This document shows, in pieces, positions 34,229-45,370 of a stretch of DNA of 64,000 nucleotides (position 1 is the first letter of the stretch; every line of letters starts with the position of its first letter). The stretch spans positions 124,001 through 188,000 of the forward strand of contig WHVD01000007.1 of assembly GCA_015178975.1 (NCBI GenBank). Reading direction: 5' to 3'. The notes beneath the pieces were generated by a model. It was not told where the DNA came from and did not search any database. It saw only the letters and a program-made list of their open reading frames with translations. The DNA is from Hysterangium stoloniferum (lineage: Eukaryota; Basidiomycota; Agaricomycetes; Hysterangiales; Hysterangiaceae). The translations under genes and the position numbers were made by a program.

Positions 34229-34300
34229 CTATTCATAACTGCCACATCTGCTCTCTGCCGTAGACAATCTGTTGAAGACCAAAGAATTCGTGTATACCAT
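34229..34300 (-). pseudogene. ORF P copy, truncated by TAG
   Basis: MVYTNSLVFNRLSTAESRC... begins at 34,300 and ends after 23 codons at the same TAG found at 7,389. The shared nonsense codon shows that the two copies descend from one already truncated P. Confidence 0.4.
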
Positions 34301-34503
34301 AGTGAGAGTACTTGAGACAATCCTGGAGCATGTGTGAATGAAGGAGGTTGAGGCTTGCGGTTGTGTAAAAGGAAGGGATGAATAGCTGGGTATCCTGTAT
34401 AAAGCACCGCCACAATGCAATACCTTGAAATTCATTCCCTTGATAACTGTAACTTAAAAGCGCAGCATCCCCTTCCAGTATCACAACAACCTGCTACCCA
34501 CCA

Positions 34504-36701
34504 ATGTCAAATTCAAACGAGACGACTCTGAGCAGCAACGATGTCGTACGGGCTGAAAGTGTAATCCTGGTGCCCCCAGTCTTACGCACGGACCCTTTAG
34601 TTTTACGTGATTACATAATCACCGCGTTTTACGGTATAAGTAGCCGGGAAGTTTTCAGGACCTTAGATCTTACCGTACGCTGCACTTGCCTGTATCTTGT
34701 TCTGCTCTGGACAATACACCGTGGTCCTGTCAACTTGTGTGACCGCCAGTGATCCCAATTGACGACGGGATTACAGAAAGCCTCCTACAAGAAGTTGAGT
34801 GGCTACAACCCTTGGTCTCCCCAGCTGCATTGGGCGCAGAAGAACGGGAGGAGATATTTGATGCGGTGAGAAGGGAAAGATTCCGGGAAAATCTTCGAGA
34901 CCGATGGAGCTGTATCGAACATGGGCACGGTGTGTGTTATCGAGGTCCCGAAGACGATGAGCATATACCACTGTCTGAAGAAGACGTGGAAGTTTGGGTT
35001 GAGGAATGGGTGCGCAAAATACAATAGCCTTTCATGTACACTGTTGACACACTGGACGCTTTCAGTACCTAGAAGCACATTGTCATGACCCACCGACTAT
35101 TATTAAAACGCGAAGTAGATCCACCAACACGACATCGAACATGAACCCATATTGCAGTCATCATGAGATCGACTGGGGAGTGGTTTCACGGGCTGATAGC
35201 TCGTCTTCAATTCTTGATATTAGCCCTGGGTATTACCTAGGTGTTGGTATGAACAGGATTGGGATGGGCGTGCTTCACAGCGTACAGAGAGCTTCGCTGA
35301 TGGCAAAGTTGATGATATACGGCAGAATAGCCCGTGGATATGGAAGGAACAAGGCGTTTGACAAGTGTCTACAGATGTATCTCACTCTGCCAAGACTGGG
35401 AATGGTAATTCAAGAGACCATAGATTTGATGAAGTAGGGATACAACCGCGTCAATCATTGATTACTCAACATACTCACGTCTTTCTAGCCACACCTATCC
35501 CCTTCGAATTAGACAACAGGCGTGGGTGGTCTTACGGGAGTGGACGTTCTTACACCGGATATGTTATTCACGTGGGATACAGCGGAGAAACGGAGTTCAC
35601 ACTGCCGAGCTTATGACAGATTTGGCTTCGGCCTTGCTCTGGTGTCCCGGCGCTCGATGGTCAGATGTAGATCGGGGATCAACTTCAATTACGTCTTCCC
35701 TTTACACGGCTGTCATCAGATCACCACTACACACCAACGTGGATGAGGCTGCGTCCACATTCATTGTAAAAATCGCCGAATATGATTCATCATCCTTTCC
35801 TTCTCCAGATTTCCTCACCAGTCGCCTTTGTGATATCGTGGAACACATCTCCCTCGTGCGTCAACTGTCTGCAGTGGAGCTAGCTGCGATCAGAGTTTTC
35901 ATTGAATTCTGGTTAAAACCGTGCGTCGCGACATCACATTATTGCATCCTGCCCACCAAAACCAGAACAGACAAAATTACTCACACAGAATTTTCTTGTT
36001 TGAATCTCCTGTAAAGCTTCTTGTTTGTTGCATCCACAAGGGTTCCTGGTTTCGAAACATTGCTGGAGATGTATTGAAGCTTATTTTAGACGACGCAAGC
36101 CTCCATATAGCAACATTGACACTTCATATCGATGAGAACATGTTATGTTCACTTTTTCAACGTATCTGCGACCTAGAAACCTTCTTCGATGACAGCACGC
36201 TTCGCACGGATCATATCAACCAGCTGAATTTGGTTTCTTCGCTCATTGGACCCCTCCTAAGGTATGTTGACAATGTTTGACCTTCAAGCATAATCTCATA
36301 TCGCCCCATTCAAATATCCTACCAGTCCGATTATGACACACACGAGGGAAACCTTTGTTCCCCTCTTTTCAGGCCAGAAAATAATCGAGGTTACTCTGAA
36401 GCTGATAGCTGCATCTCCCGACATCGAATCCGCGTGTACCATAGTGCGCAGCCTCAATATAATGGACATTCTCGCTCGTCTTCTTCCACATTGTGACCCA
36501 ATGCATGGCTCAATCAACGGTCAATACTTCGGTGGCCGCGTTGAACAATTTTACCTCGCGTCGCATTCCTTCCTTTGTGTCATCGCCACACCTTTCACCG
36601 GTGTGTGCGTAGTGTCTCATTCAAGCTCCCGATCCGTGTTGGAGAATAATGGTTGGTCTGCCGATGCTCTTGTTCCATCCATTACGCACAACATATCATA
36701 A
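34504..36701 (+). pseudogene. Family A copy 14, five exons, split by solo LTR
   Basis: Exon 1 starts at the ATG at 34,504 (MSNSNETTLSSNDVVRAES). It is interrupted by a 216-bp LTR at 34,560-34,775 and resumes with SLLQEVEWLQPLVSP. Apart from the insert, exon 1, exon 2 (about 35,068-35,434), exon 3 (about 35,491-35,919) and exon 4 (about 36,013-36,260) are open and carry HEIDWGVVS, CPGARW and WFRNIAGD. Exon 5 (about 36,372-36,701) keeps CVIATPFTGV and ends in TCATAA. Introns 1 and 2 have GTGCGC and GTAGGG donors. It is the mirror of copy 9. The LTR should abolish the product unless it is bypassed. Confidence 0.6.
34560..34775 (+). mobile_element. 216-bp solo LTR in family A exon 1
   Basis: The insert begins TGTAATCCTGG and ends CGGGATTACA, with TG...CA termini and imperfect 10-bp terminal inverted repeats. 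It is flanked by GAAAG duplications (34,555-34,559 and 34,776-34,780). The intact exon in copies 4 and 9 has a single GAAAG at this point. A TATAAGTAG box lies near 34,640. The second copy at 48,410-48,625 differs by one base. Confidence 0.85.
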
Positions 36702-38345
36702 TTTCTCCTTGGTAACACCGACACATTATCCACCCAGGAGGAAAAATACTACTATTAGTTTTCAGTTAAATCCCCTTTGACAATATTTCTAATTTATGTA
36801 AAGCTACATAGTTTGAGGGCATTCAAGAGCGCATGTAGTCACTTTTACTTTGTGTGCTTCGCAGTTTCTCGTTGATTCTATACATACCTTGCATATATTG
36901 GTGGGCGTTAGTGGTGGCTAGAATCACATCCAAATTTATCAACGAGAACACTTCAAATAGAATACGACTCGGAGCTTTCAAAGAATGCAGCGTATCAGTT
37001 AGTTGAGATAGCAGGAAGCAAGTCATTGAAGAGCAGCAACCACCACCCGTAACCCACTAATCCATGCCGACAGTTATCTCGGTCCGATTCACCCAATATT
37101 TAAAATCTATGTTTAATCTCCTGATTGGCTACCCTGAGGCACAAGATCTGGAATAAAAGGAAGGGCCTTTGAAAGGGTGTTGGGCGGATTCAATTAAGCA
37201 TTTCTCTCCATTCGAAACCTTGACCCGATGATGGAGGGCCTCGCTCCCATGGGATCCGACTTGAGAAAAACGACCATCGCGAATATTGCAAGGAAGGTAA
37301 AACGAGAACCACAAAGCACGTTTGAGACCCATATAGTGTATAACTGATACTTAGCGATACAGGAGAAGCTCGAGGAAGCCAGATTTCATGACCACTTGAT
37401 GGCAATCCGGTCTAAATTAGCAATAACAAAGCGTTCGGTGACACACCTGGTTATGACCGATATTATGTGACAGCGACTCGAATATCTTTGATCACAAGTG
37501 TAGTTGATTTTTTGCTGGACAATTCTTGAGGGAGAAAAATAAAGAGGAAGAAGAACCAAGGACACGAGATGTCTTGAAGAAGACAAAGCATCAGTCAATC
37601 GGTATTTGATCCGCGCGGCTCACGGAGGGAAGTCCCCTTAATCTAGAATGCGGGCGTGGACATGGTCCAGCGTGTGGAACAGCCTGGAGCAAGATAGCCG
37701 TTCTTCCTCCCAGCGCTTCAAACCATTGGGGTGATGAGTCTTCAATTGGATCAAGTCTTTTCTTATATTTCAACGGAACCTCTTTGAGCACCTGGCTGCC
37801 TTTTGACTCCTATTACCACAAACAATCAACAGAGTGAGACATCTTGTCTGGGTGAACAAGTCCCTCGGCTTCCGAGCACCTTTTGCAATCTTTCACCGAC
37901 CATTGCACGATTTCTTTGGATTCTGAGTTCTCGTCATTATGTATCTAAGCATCGTAGGTCTCTTTATGTCAGTTACAAGCGACTATAATCCAATTTAGAC
38001 CACCAGCCGCTCTAGAAATGACAATGATATAGATAAAAACCCGGGTCTGGTACGTCCAATGAGACATCCAGCTCTCAACTTATGAACTTGCATACAATAA
38101 TCTATGTAATTATGTACTAATACACACACCAGCATGCTTTAAAACGTGAAAATATATCCACTGTACACAATATATTAACAAAACTAGGGCGATAAGAAAA
38201 TGAAAATACAACGATAAGTGACGCGGGCAAGATATTACATATACCTTTTTCATAATGAACCTTGAAGCGCCAGGAAGGGAAACGAGGAGCATAACCATGA
38301 CAACATTCAACCATATCGGGTTTTCCGTCATGATCCAAGTTTCTG
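36702..38345 (-). other. Block B copy 6 (minus strand)
   Basis: It mirrors 17,740-19,380 and duplicates 2,748-3,863. Minus-strand pieces are HDGKPDMVECCHGYAP (about 38,330), KRLDPIEDSSPQWFEALGG (about 37,770-37,710), the 'gtgtgtcac' box near 37,445, SEALHHRVKVSNGEKCLIE (about 37,240-37,190) and SRILFEVFSLINLDV (about 36,960). It is split by stops and indels. Confidence 0.4.
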
Positions 38346-38399
38346 GGAAAAGACAAAGGACTCCAACTCAAGCTGGGGGATAAAATTACTTTACATCGC

Positions 38400-39370
38400 A
38401 AAGAAATATTCGTCGATGACAAAGTTGATGATATACAACCGAATGGTGCGTGGACGATGGGAAGGCCAGAATCTCTTTGATGGGTCTCGGCTCAGCTATT
38501 TCACTCCACTCAGGCTGGGAATAGTAATTCAAGTGAGGATTGATTTATTGATAGGGATACAACAGCGTCAATCAGCGAATAGAGTCAAAATACTCACGTC
38601 CTTTTAGACCCACCTATCCCCGTCGAATTCGACAACAGGCGGGGATGGTCTTAGAAGGGTTCTGGGTTTCAAATGGTGGGAGGACGAAACACTGCCAAGC
38701 TTCTGCCATATTTGGGTTTGGCCTTCTCGTTGTCTCCCAGCGCTCGATGGGACTATAGAGATCGGCCATCAAATCCAATTACGTCTTCGCTGCACAATGC
38801 TGTAATGAAATCAGCGCGACCAACGCGGATGAGATTGCGTCGACATTTATTCTTCAAATCCCCGGATATTTTTCATCTCCATGCATTGCGGTTATCGTGC
38901 ATCAGGAAAGTGGGAAGATCAGTAAGTATGCCGTCTATATTGGCTAGAGCCATCTAGGAGAGCTAGCTAGACTCGGCTAGACACACTACTTTCGCGAGAT
39001 CCCTATTTACTAGTCGGTATAAAAGCTTACTATAGATCCAGGGACTCTAGGGACTCTAGGGAGGTTAGAGAGTCTACATAATGGGTGTAGACATTCCCTG
39101 TAGTGGAGCTCACTGCGATCAGAGGTTACATTGAATTATGGGTACAATCGTGCGTCGCGATATCACATCATTTCATCCTGCCCACCAAGCCCACAACAGA
39201 CAAAACTACCCACACCGACGTTCCTTGTATGAATCTCCTGTACGGCGTTTCATATGTCGGCTGCACCAAGATGCCTTGTTTCGATATTTTATTCCGGAAG
39301 GGAATGCTGCGCTTTTTAGGTGCAGTGAGCCCGAGAGTCGACTTCCAGACTTAGGATTGTGGCCGTGCTC
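38400..39370 (+). pseudogene. Family A copy 15, exon 2-4 fragment with insertion
   Basis: Plus-strand exon 2 3' part (38,400 to about 38,545), exon 3 (about 38,608-38,897, SPSARWDYRDRPS), the 196-bp CTAG-rich insert (38,898-39,093), the rest of exon 3 (to about 39,150) and an exon 4 start near 39,240 are present. At about 39,295 exon 4 switches to A-start-region sequence ('ggaatgctgcgctttt'). It mirrors copy 8. Confidence 0.5.
38898..39093 (+). mobile_element. CTAG-rich 196-bp insertion, solo-LTR-like
   Basis: It begins TGCATCAGG and ends GTGTAGACA. It contains GGTATAAAAGC near 39,020 and a doubled 'ggactctag' that is single in the copy at 17,067-17,251. Host exon bases before 'ctgtagtgg' are missing and no target duplication is seen. 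Confidence 0.45.
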
Positions 39371-39423
39371 CTACAGGATACACACTGTTCCATCCTTTCC
39401 TTTTAACCAACTTGAAGGCCCAC

Positions 39424-39672
39424 TAATCCTTCTTGTATAATACAGGCAGGATATTCTCACGTCACTTTACCATATTGACACTTATTCCTTGGACTTCCTC
39501 AGATCATTTTAAAGGCCTCTAATTTTTTTCCAAGTTCTGTGCCTCATGATACCCAATCCGGGAATTGAACACAGATTTTGAAGATTAGATGAATCTGACC
39601 GATTAATCTCAGCATGCATTAGTGAATGTGTGTTACGGGTGTCTTTTGCTACTCTTCAAGCACTTGCTTCAT
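39424..39672 (+). other. Block B 3' part (plus strand)
   Basis: This is a direct duplicate of 3,864-4,093 and lies tail-to-tail with family A copy 16. No intact ORF is present. Confidence 0.35.
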
Positions 39673-41847
39673 CTATCCCAGCGACCTGATATGCTGCTTC
39701 TCATCTCTCAGTGGTAATATATTTGAAGTGATTCTCGTTGATAAATAGGCCGTGATTCTAACCAATACTAGCGCCCACCAGCATGCAAAATGGTGTCTAG
39801 CATCAACGAGACGCTGCCAAGCACACACAGGCGGTACAAAATCACCATATGCGGTCTTTAATGGGCTCAAACTATGTAGCCTTACATAAATTATATATAT
39901 TGCCAAAAGGCAAGTTAAGTAAAACGTCATGGTATTATCCCTCCTCCTGGTTCGGATTGTGTATTGGTGTTATCCAAGAGAAATTGGGCTGGCGAAATGG
40001 ATGAAACAAGAGAATCGACACGCCAATCATGGTCCTCCAACACTGATCTGCAGTTTGAATTAAATGTTACGCACACACCGGTGAAAGGTGTGGCGATGAC
40101 ACAAAGGAAGGAATGGGCCGCGACAGTTACGCGTTGAAGGCAGCGACAGAGGTATTGATCGTTGATTGAACCCCGCATTGCGTCACAATGTGGAAGAAGA
40201 AGAGAGAGAATAGGGATGATATTGAGGCTGCGCACTGTGGTACACGCGGATTCTATGTCAGAAGATCCAGCTATCAGCTGCAGAGAAACGTCAATCAGGT
40301 CTTCGCCTGACCACATGAGCCAGGAATTTGGACGCTTGTGTGTCAGAATCAGCCTGGTAGGATATGTTCATGGGCAGATATGAGGTGATGCTGGAAGGTA
40401 GAGCATCGGCAACATACCTTAGGAGGGTTTCGATGAGCGAATAAATCACATTAAACTGGTTGATATAATCCATGCGAAGGCTGCTGTCGTCGAAGAAGGT
40501 TTGCAGGGACCAGATATCATTCAGCAGTGACCACGATATCTCCTCATCGATATGAACAGTCAAGGACGCTATTTGGCGGTTGGTGTCGTCCACTAGACCC
40601 TTCAATACAACTCCAGCAATATATCGAAACCAGCGATCTTGGCTCATGCAACGCGTGAGAAGGTTTATAGCAGATTCATCCAATAAATGTTGGCATTGGG
40701 AATTGTGTCTGTTATGGTTTTGGTGGGCAGGATAAAATGATGTGATGTCGGGACGCACGGTTGTACCCGGAATTCAATGCAACCTCTGATCGCAGTGAGC
40801 TCCTCTATAGACAGTTGACGCACGTGGGAGATCTCTTGCACGATAAACACAAGTTCGCCAAAGAGGCGGGGATATTGATGGCATGACAAATATCGTGCGA
40901 TTTGTAGAATAAACGTCGACGCAACCTCATTCAGGTTGTTATGTAGCGGTGATTTGATTACAGTGTTATAAAGCAATGACGTAATTGCAGTCGATGACCG
41001 ATCTGTATCTTCCCATCGAGCGCCGGGACACCAGTAGAAGGCCCAAGCCAAATATTGCATAAGCATGGCACTATTACCGTCCTTCCGCCACATATCATCT
41101 GAAATCCTGACCCCCCTTAAGACCACTGACGCCTGTTGTCGAATTCGGTGTGGGTATATGGGTCTATACACATTGAGTAAATTGGTCCTGTGTGTTTAAT
41201 GATTGATGCCATTGTATCCCTACCTCAATAAATCAATGGTCTCCTGAATTATTATTCCGAGTCTTGGCAGAGTGAGATGCTTGTGTAGGAACTTGTTAAA
41301 GGGCTTGTCGTCTCCATGAACCATTCGCTTGTATACCATTAACCCAACCCTTTCCAAACCGACTCTACAATAATACCCCGGCTCGATTTCAATACTTGAA
41401 GATGGAGATGAGCTCTCACCATCCAGTGAGACCACTCCCCAGTCCACGTCATGACTGTAGTATGGACTGAGGTTGGATGTGGCGATGGTGGATCTACCTC
41501 GCATTGGAATAATAATCGGTGGATCATGACAATTTGTCTCTCCTAGGCACTGAATGCTTGTAGTTTTTCAACAGTTACATACAAGGCTATCTCATTTTGC
41601 GTACCCATTCCTCAACCCAAACCTCCACATCTTCTGGAGACAATGGGATATGCTGGTTGTCTTCTGGAACTCGATAGCACAAACCGTGCCCATGTAAGAT
41701 GCAGCTCCATCTGTCTCGAAGATTTACTCGAAATCTTTCCCTCATTCCCGTGTCAATGATCTCCTCCCGTTCTTCTGAGCCCAATGCCGCCGGCGAAACC
41801 AATGGTTTTAGCCACTCAACCTCTTGTAGGAGGGTTGAAGTTGACAT
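39673..41847 (-). pseudogene. Family A copy 16, five exons, nearly open
   Basis: Exon 1 begins at the ATG near 41,847 (MSTSTLLQEVEWLKP) and ends at TGG|GTACGC near 41,605. Exon 2 (about 41,549-41,222) is open but has an internal in-frame gap that removes the LYNAKRASLMAKLMI region. Exon 3 (about 41,168-40,757) starts PIYPHRIRQQASVV after a TATAG acceptor and keeps CPGARW. Exon 4 (about 40,660-40,420) has WFRYIAG. Exon 5 (about 40,316-39,927) keeps CVIATPFTGV and continues beyond the usual stop to TGA at 39,927. Intron 3 lacks a good acceptor here. It is the direct duplicate of copy 3 and, with copy 9, the best candidate for an expressed copy. Confidence 0.5.
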
Positions 41848-42053
41848 GGGTGGGTAGCAGTTGTTGTAACACCGGAAGGGGATGCTACACATTTAAGGTA
41901 AAATTATCAGGGGAATGAATTTCAAGGCATAGCATTGTGGCGGTGCTTTACACAGGATACCCATCGTTTCACCCCTTTCTTTTAAACAACTTCAAGTCCC
42001 TCAACCTCCTTTGTTCCTACAGGCTCCACACAATACTCTCAATTTCCCTCACT

Positions 42054-42194
42054 ATGTTATACTCTAAGTCCTTACTCCTCAACAGACCGTCTGTGGCAGA
42101 TAGCACATATGGCAGCTACGAATGGTTTGATCATCCTGCATCCCATAATGTGGCAGCTTCTGACTTATTACGCGCTAGAGGTTTCGGAAATTAA
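42054..42194 (+). CDS. Small divergent ORF P, 46 codons
   Basis: The ATG at 42,054, about 206 bp upstream of the copy 16 start, opens MLYSKSLLLNRPSVADSTY..., with GSYEWFDHPASHNVAASD, ending at TAA 42,192-42,194. It keeps the conserved GSYEWFD core that is truncated in two other copies. Function is unknown. Confidence 0.35.
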   Translation: MLYSKSLLLNRPSVADSTYGSYEWFDHPASHNVAASDLLRARGFGN

Positions 42195-43600
42195 TCTTTA
42201 CGTTATAAGGGAGATCTCCATTGATAGAATATGTAAATGCAGTGGATGCTATCCATGACACAAAGCGCCCCAGGTACAGCCTCTGGCGCCTTCCTCTCGG
42301 GCTATGTCTAACGGAAATATGCACTTCGTGTTAAATTCGGAATTCCAATAAGCAATCCATTTCACTAATTATTTACTTAGGCTAATTGGCGGCGAACATG
42401 AATATGCCTGTTTGTGGCGAGTCCGACATGTTTTCACTAACAAATTATGCATGTAATCCATATTGAGTCATAATTAATTACACTGGTATGATCACACGGT
42501 GTTTCTGAGTGGAGTAAAATTTGCCGCAGGCTCATGTTAATTATTAGACTTTGTTTGTGTGACGCGACAATGTCACGGTAGATCGTGGATTGTGAGGCAG
42601 CACAGCTTGACCTCTTTTAGGCGGAGCTCGACGGGTTTTTGACAATTCTCGCTATGATTTGCGTGAAATTTTATTGCCACCTTGTCTACCTCTACGACGC
42701 TGCCCACTCCATTATCCCCCGGATGTTCAAAAAGGTTGGTGTAGTAACCTTTATTCCTTCCCACTATAGTGATTCGGTATCGCATCAGGGCTTGCTACGT
42801 CAGTTCAACCTTTCACTTATCACTTTTTAAATAATCTTGCGCTCTGAATCAATGAGTGGTGTAAGAACGTATGAACCTCTAAGCTCACATCTGCGGTGCC
42901 ACTTCGCCTAGAGCCACGATATGGGCTAACTAGCCAACAGAAAACTTCATAGCATGGTCTGAAACCCTCGTGGGTATATTTCCAGAGTTTTGTTCTCTAA
43001 GTTATATCATACTTCTCGCTGCAGCCTTTTCATCCCCACTATTCCTACCCAATCCAGCCATGCGATAATTAGAGCTCCATCTATGCATTTGTTTTTGCCA
43101 TCATCCCTTCTCCTCACCTACCACTTGATTTTCCCAAAGCCTTATTTCCAAGGTTCTAAACCCCCGTTCCGGGTCTTAAGGCACACAACATGGTTGAACC
43201 GACTTGAATTCAATTTTGCTCCAGGATACTCTCTGTTCTCATTTCTACATGCCCAGAACAAAGTTCCACTCATATCCGGAACATACGACGTCTCACAGTA
43301 GAAGGCCAGAAATGGTGGTTAACATGGCTCCAACCGATATGAAAAGATGTGGGTGTTGATTTCTTGACCTCTCATCCGGCACCTGTCCACTTATTCCGTG
43401 GATTCAATTATCATTAATTCCGTCATACTGACTTCATATAAAGCAAAGGCACGATGGGCGGCCCGAGCGTATCCTCTCGACTTGCACGGAGCGCCACTCC
43501 TGTGCGTGCATACATGCGTGCCATGCATGGTCGGGCTATCAGTGAGAACCCTTTAATATTGTATGCTTTGATCGAGAATTTGACGATGCACAATACTTCT
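42195..43600. other. P-to-B spacer, then unique sequence
   Basis: 42,195-42,530 is the P-to-B spacer ('tgcctgtttgtggcgagtcc' at about 42,405). From 42,540 to 43,600 the sequence matches nothing else in the window. A 103-codon ORF (42,990-43,301, plus) has no recognisable features and is not called as a gene. Confidence 0.35.
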
Positions 43601-43604
43601 TTGA

Positions 43605-44323
43605 GTTGGCATGCTCCAGGCTGTTCCAGGGGCTATACCATGTGCATGTGCAGGCGCGCATTCTAGATTACGGGGACTTCCATCCGTGAGCAACCCGGAT
43701 CGAATACCACTTAACTCATACTTCGTCTTCTTCAAGTCCCTAATGCTTCTTCCTCTTCATTGTCCTCCCTCAAGCCGCAGCCACAGAATATCGGTCATAT
43801 ACAGGTGTGTCACCGGGTAAGCTTTTTTATGCCTAACGTGGACCCGTTTGCTATCAAGTGGTCAGGTATTCCGGCTTCCTCGCACTTCTCTTGCATTGCT
43901 AGCCATCAGGGATGCATTATATCGGTCTCATGTGTGCCTTTGGGTGCTCGTGTGACCTTCTTGCAATATTAGCGATGGTATTTTTCCTGAAGTCGAATCC
44001 CATGGGAGTGGGGCGCTCCCGCATCGGGTCAAGGTTTTGAATAGAGCGAAATACCGAATGGAATGCGCCCAACGCCATCGCTGTTCGTTTTCACGGCCCC
44101 TTCATTTATTCCAGACTTTGTGCCGAATGATAGCAAATCCGAAGATTGAACATAGATTTGGAATATTAGGTGAATCTGACCGAGATAACCTTTCGCATTG
44201 ATTAGTGAATTGCAGGTGTTGTTTACTGCTCTTAAATGGCTTACTTCATGCTATCCCAACTAACTGACACCCTTCTTTCTTTGAAAACTCAGAATGGTAT
44301 TTTAGCCACGACTACAACCTGCC
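43605..44323 (+). other. Block B copy 7 (plus strand)
   Basis: It starts abruptly at 'ggcatgctccaggctgttcc' and continues through the 'ggcgcgcattctagattacgg' box, VDPFAIKWSG (about 43,840), a 'cgggtcaaggttttgaat' box and 'gattgaacatagatttgg', until the Harbinger derivative inserted at 44,327. The frames are broken. Confidence 0.4.
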
Positions 44324-44706
44324 AATGGATGACTCTCCGTAGCACTAAAACTCTAAGTTTCTAATTCAAATTGACAGCTGTGACAGGTGACATGGTTTAT
44401 AACTTGCTGTTAAAACCGTAGAGCCAATTTCCATGATATGGGGATTAGATATATATGACCGGACCGTCATAGCCATCCCATTGTTGTGACCTTCTAATGT
44501 CACCTCTCATGTCACAGCGCCATATTTACCTTCAATACATTCAGTGTTCATGTGCAGGACATGGTTCAAAGTGTTGGAATACAACGCGACGTGTTTGTGT
44601 CACGTGCGTGTTTTGGTCCACTACGGTCCACAACTTCTGCATACATTTGTGTATGCGATGTCAAAAGCATTATATATGCTGTAAGTCTGAGTTAGAAAGT
44701 TTTTTC

Positions 44707-44853
44707 TCAGTTCTTGTTTACAACTACGAGACTGAGGTTAGTAGATCTTTATTAAATAATGCACAATAACTAGGTACTGATACTTCTATTAGTATTATTG
44801 TTATAGGTTAGCCATTATAGAGCTCAGTTCTTGTTTACAACTACGAGACTGAG
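44707..44853. repeat. Paired 31-bp boxes within Harbinger derivative
   Basis: An identical 31-bp box (CTCAGTTCTTGTTTAC... ending GAGACTGAG) occurs at 44,707-44,737 and 44,823-44,853. Its ends CTCAGT/ACTGAG are complementary. On the other strand it begins CTCAGTCTCG, like the boxes at 27,911-28,048. Confidence 0.65.
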
Positions 44854-45199
44854 TATTATTGTTATAGAATTCGTATTACAACACAAAGGGTGCTGTAAGA
44901 CATTCGAAATGAATAGCAAGTTGAAAGCCTCACTTGTATTTCAATCTACAGCTCCTATATGTTTGTAACCTTTGAATCTATTTGTGTAAATTGTTTGATG
45001 CATTTCACTGAACTTTAAATAATGTATTTGCTTACCAGTAAATCTTAAAGGACTTTCAAGACAAAAAGGGTATAGCAATGAACAAAGCAGGAGTCGCAGC
45101 TGCAGACCGGATACAGAGGGCCAGGTGGCAGGGTGGAAGCAAATGACTAAAAAGGATATATGGATTAATATATGACACACTGAGAAATTAGGTGCTCAC

Positions 45200-45241
45200 A
45201 AAAATTATGAACGAGGGTCCTGACCCTCGTTCATAATTTTT
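45200..45241. repeat. Perfect 20-bp-arm hairpin in derivative
   Basis: Arms 45,200-45,219 and 45,222-45,241 are perfect complements around CT. It is the same hairpin as 7,747-7,788. Confidence 0.85.
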
Positions 45242-45370
45242 TGTTTAGGACAAATCATCTACCTTCGAAAGGTGACGTGACAGCTTCCCTGTCATCGGTT
45301 AACCATCGGCATACCGGCAATATCACTTAGAACTGAGAATTTAGGATTCTAGGGCTACAGAGAGTCATCC

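Larger units (their letters stand above)
32358..39413 (-). repeat. Right arm of ~7 kb imperfect inverted repeat
   Basis: This arm mirrors 16,756-23,524. The outer end is at about 39,413, the inner end at about 32,358, and the spacer between arms is about 8.8 kb. The 216-bp solo LTR at 34,560-34,775 is unique to this arm. Confidence 0.75.
44327..45370. mobile_element. 1.04-kb Harbinger deletion derivative
   Basis: The ends are GGATGACTCTCCGTAGC (44,327) and a near-complement ending AGAGTCATCC (45,370), flanked by AAT (44,324-44,326 and 45,371-45,373). About 230 bp at the left match the right end of the 3.5-kb element, and about 370 bp at the right match its left end, so this copy is inverted relative to it. 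Both genes are missing; the middle (about 44,560-44,990) is unrelated. It is a non-autonomous, MITE-like derivative. Confidence 0.85.

Noticed and set aside
36013..36280. Longer family A exon 4 reading on through YVDNVLPSS into the next stretch
   Set aside because: The open frame passes a conserved AAG|GTATGT donor, and copy 17 has a clean CTTTTCAG acceptor ~110 nt later, so this part is probably intronic although it is open in many copies.
42990..43301. 103-codon plus-strand ORF
   Set aside because: No motif, no conserved copy and no evidence of splicing; length is compatible with chance.
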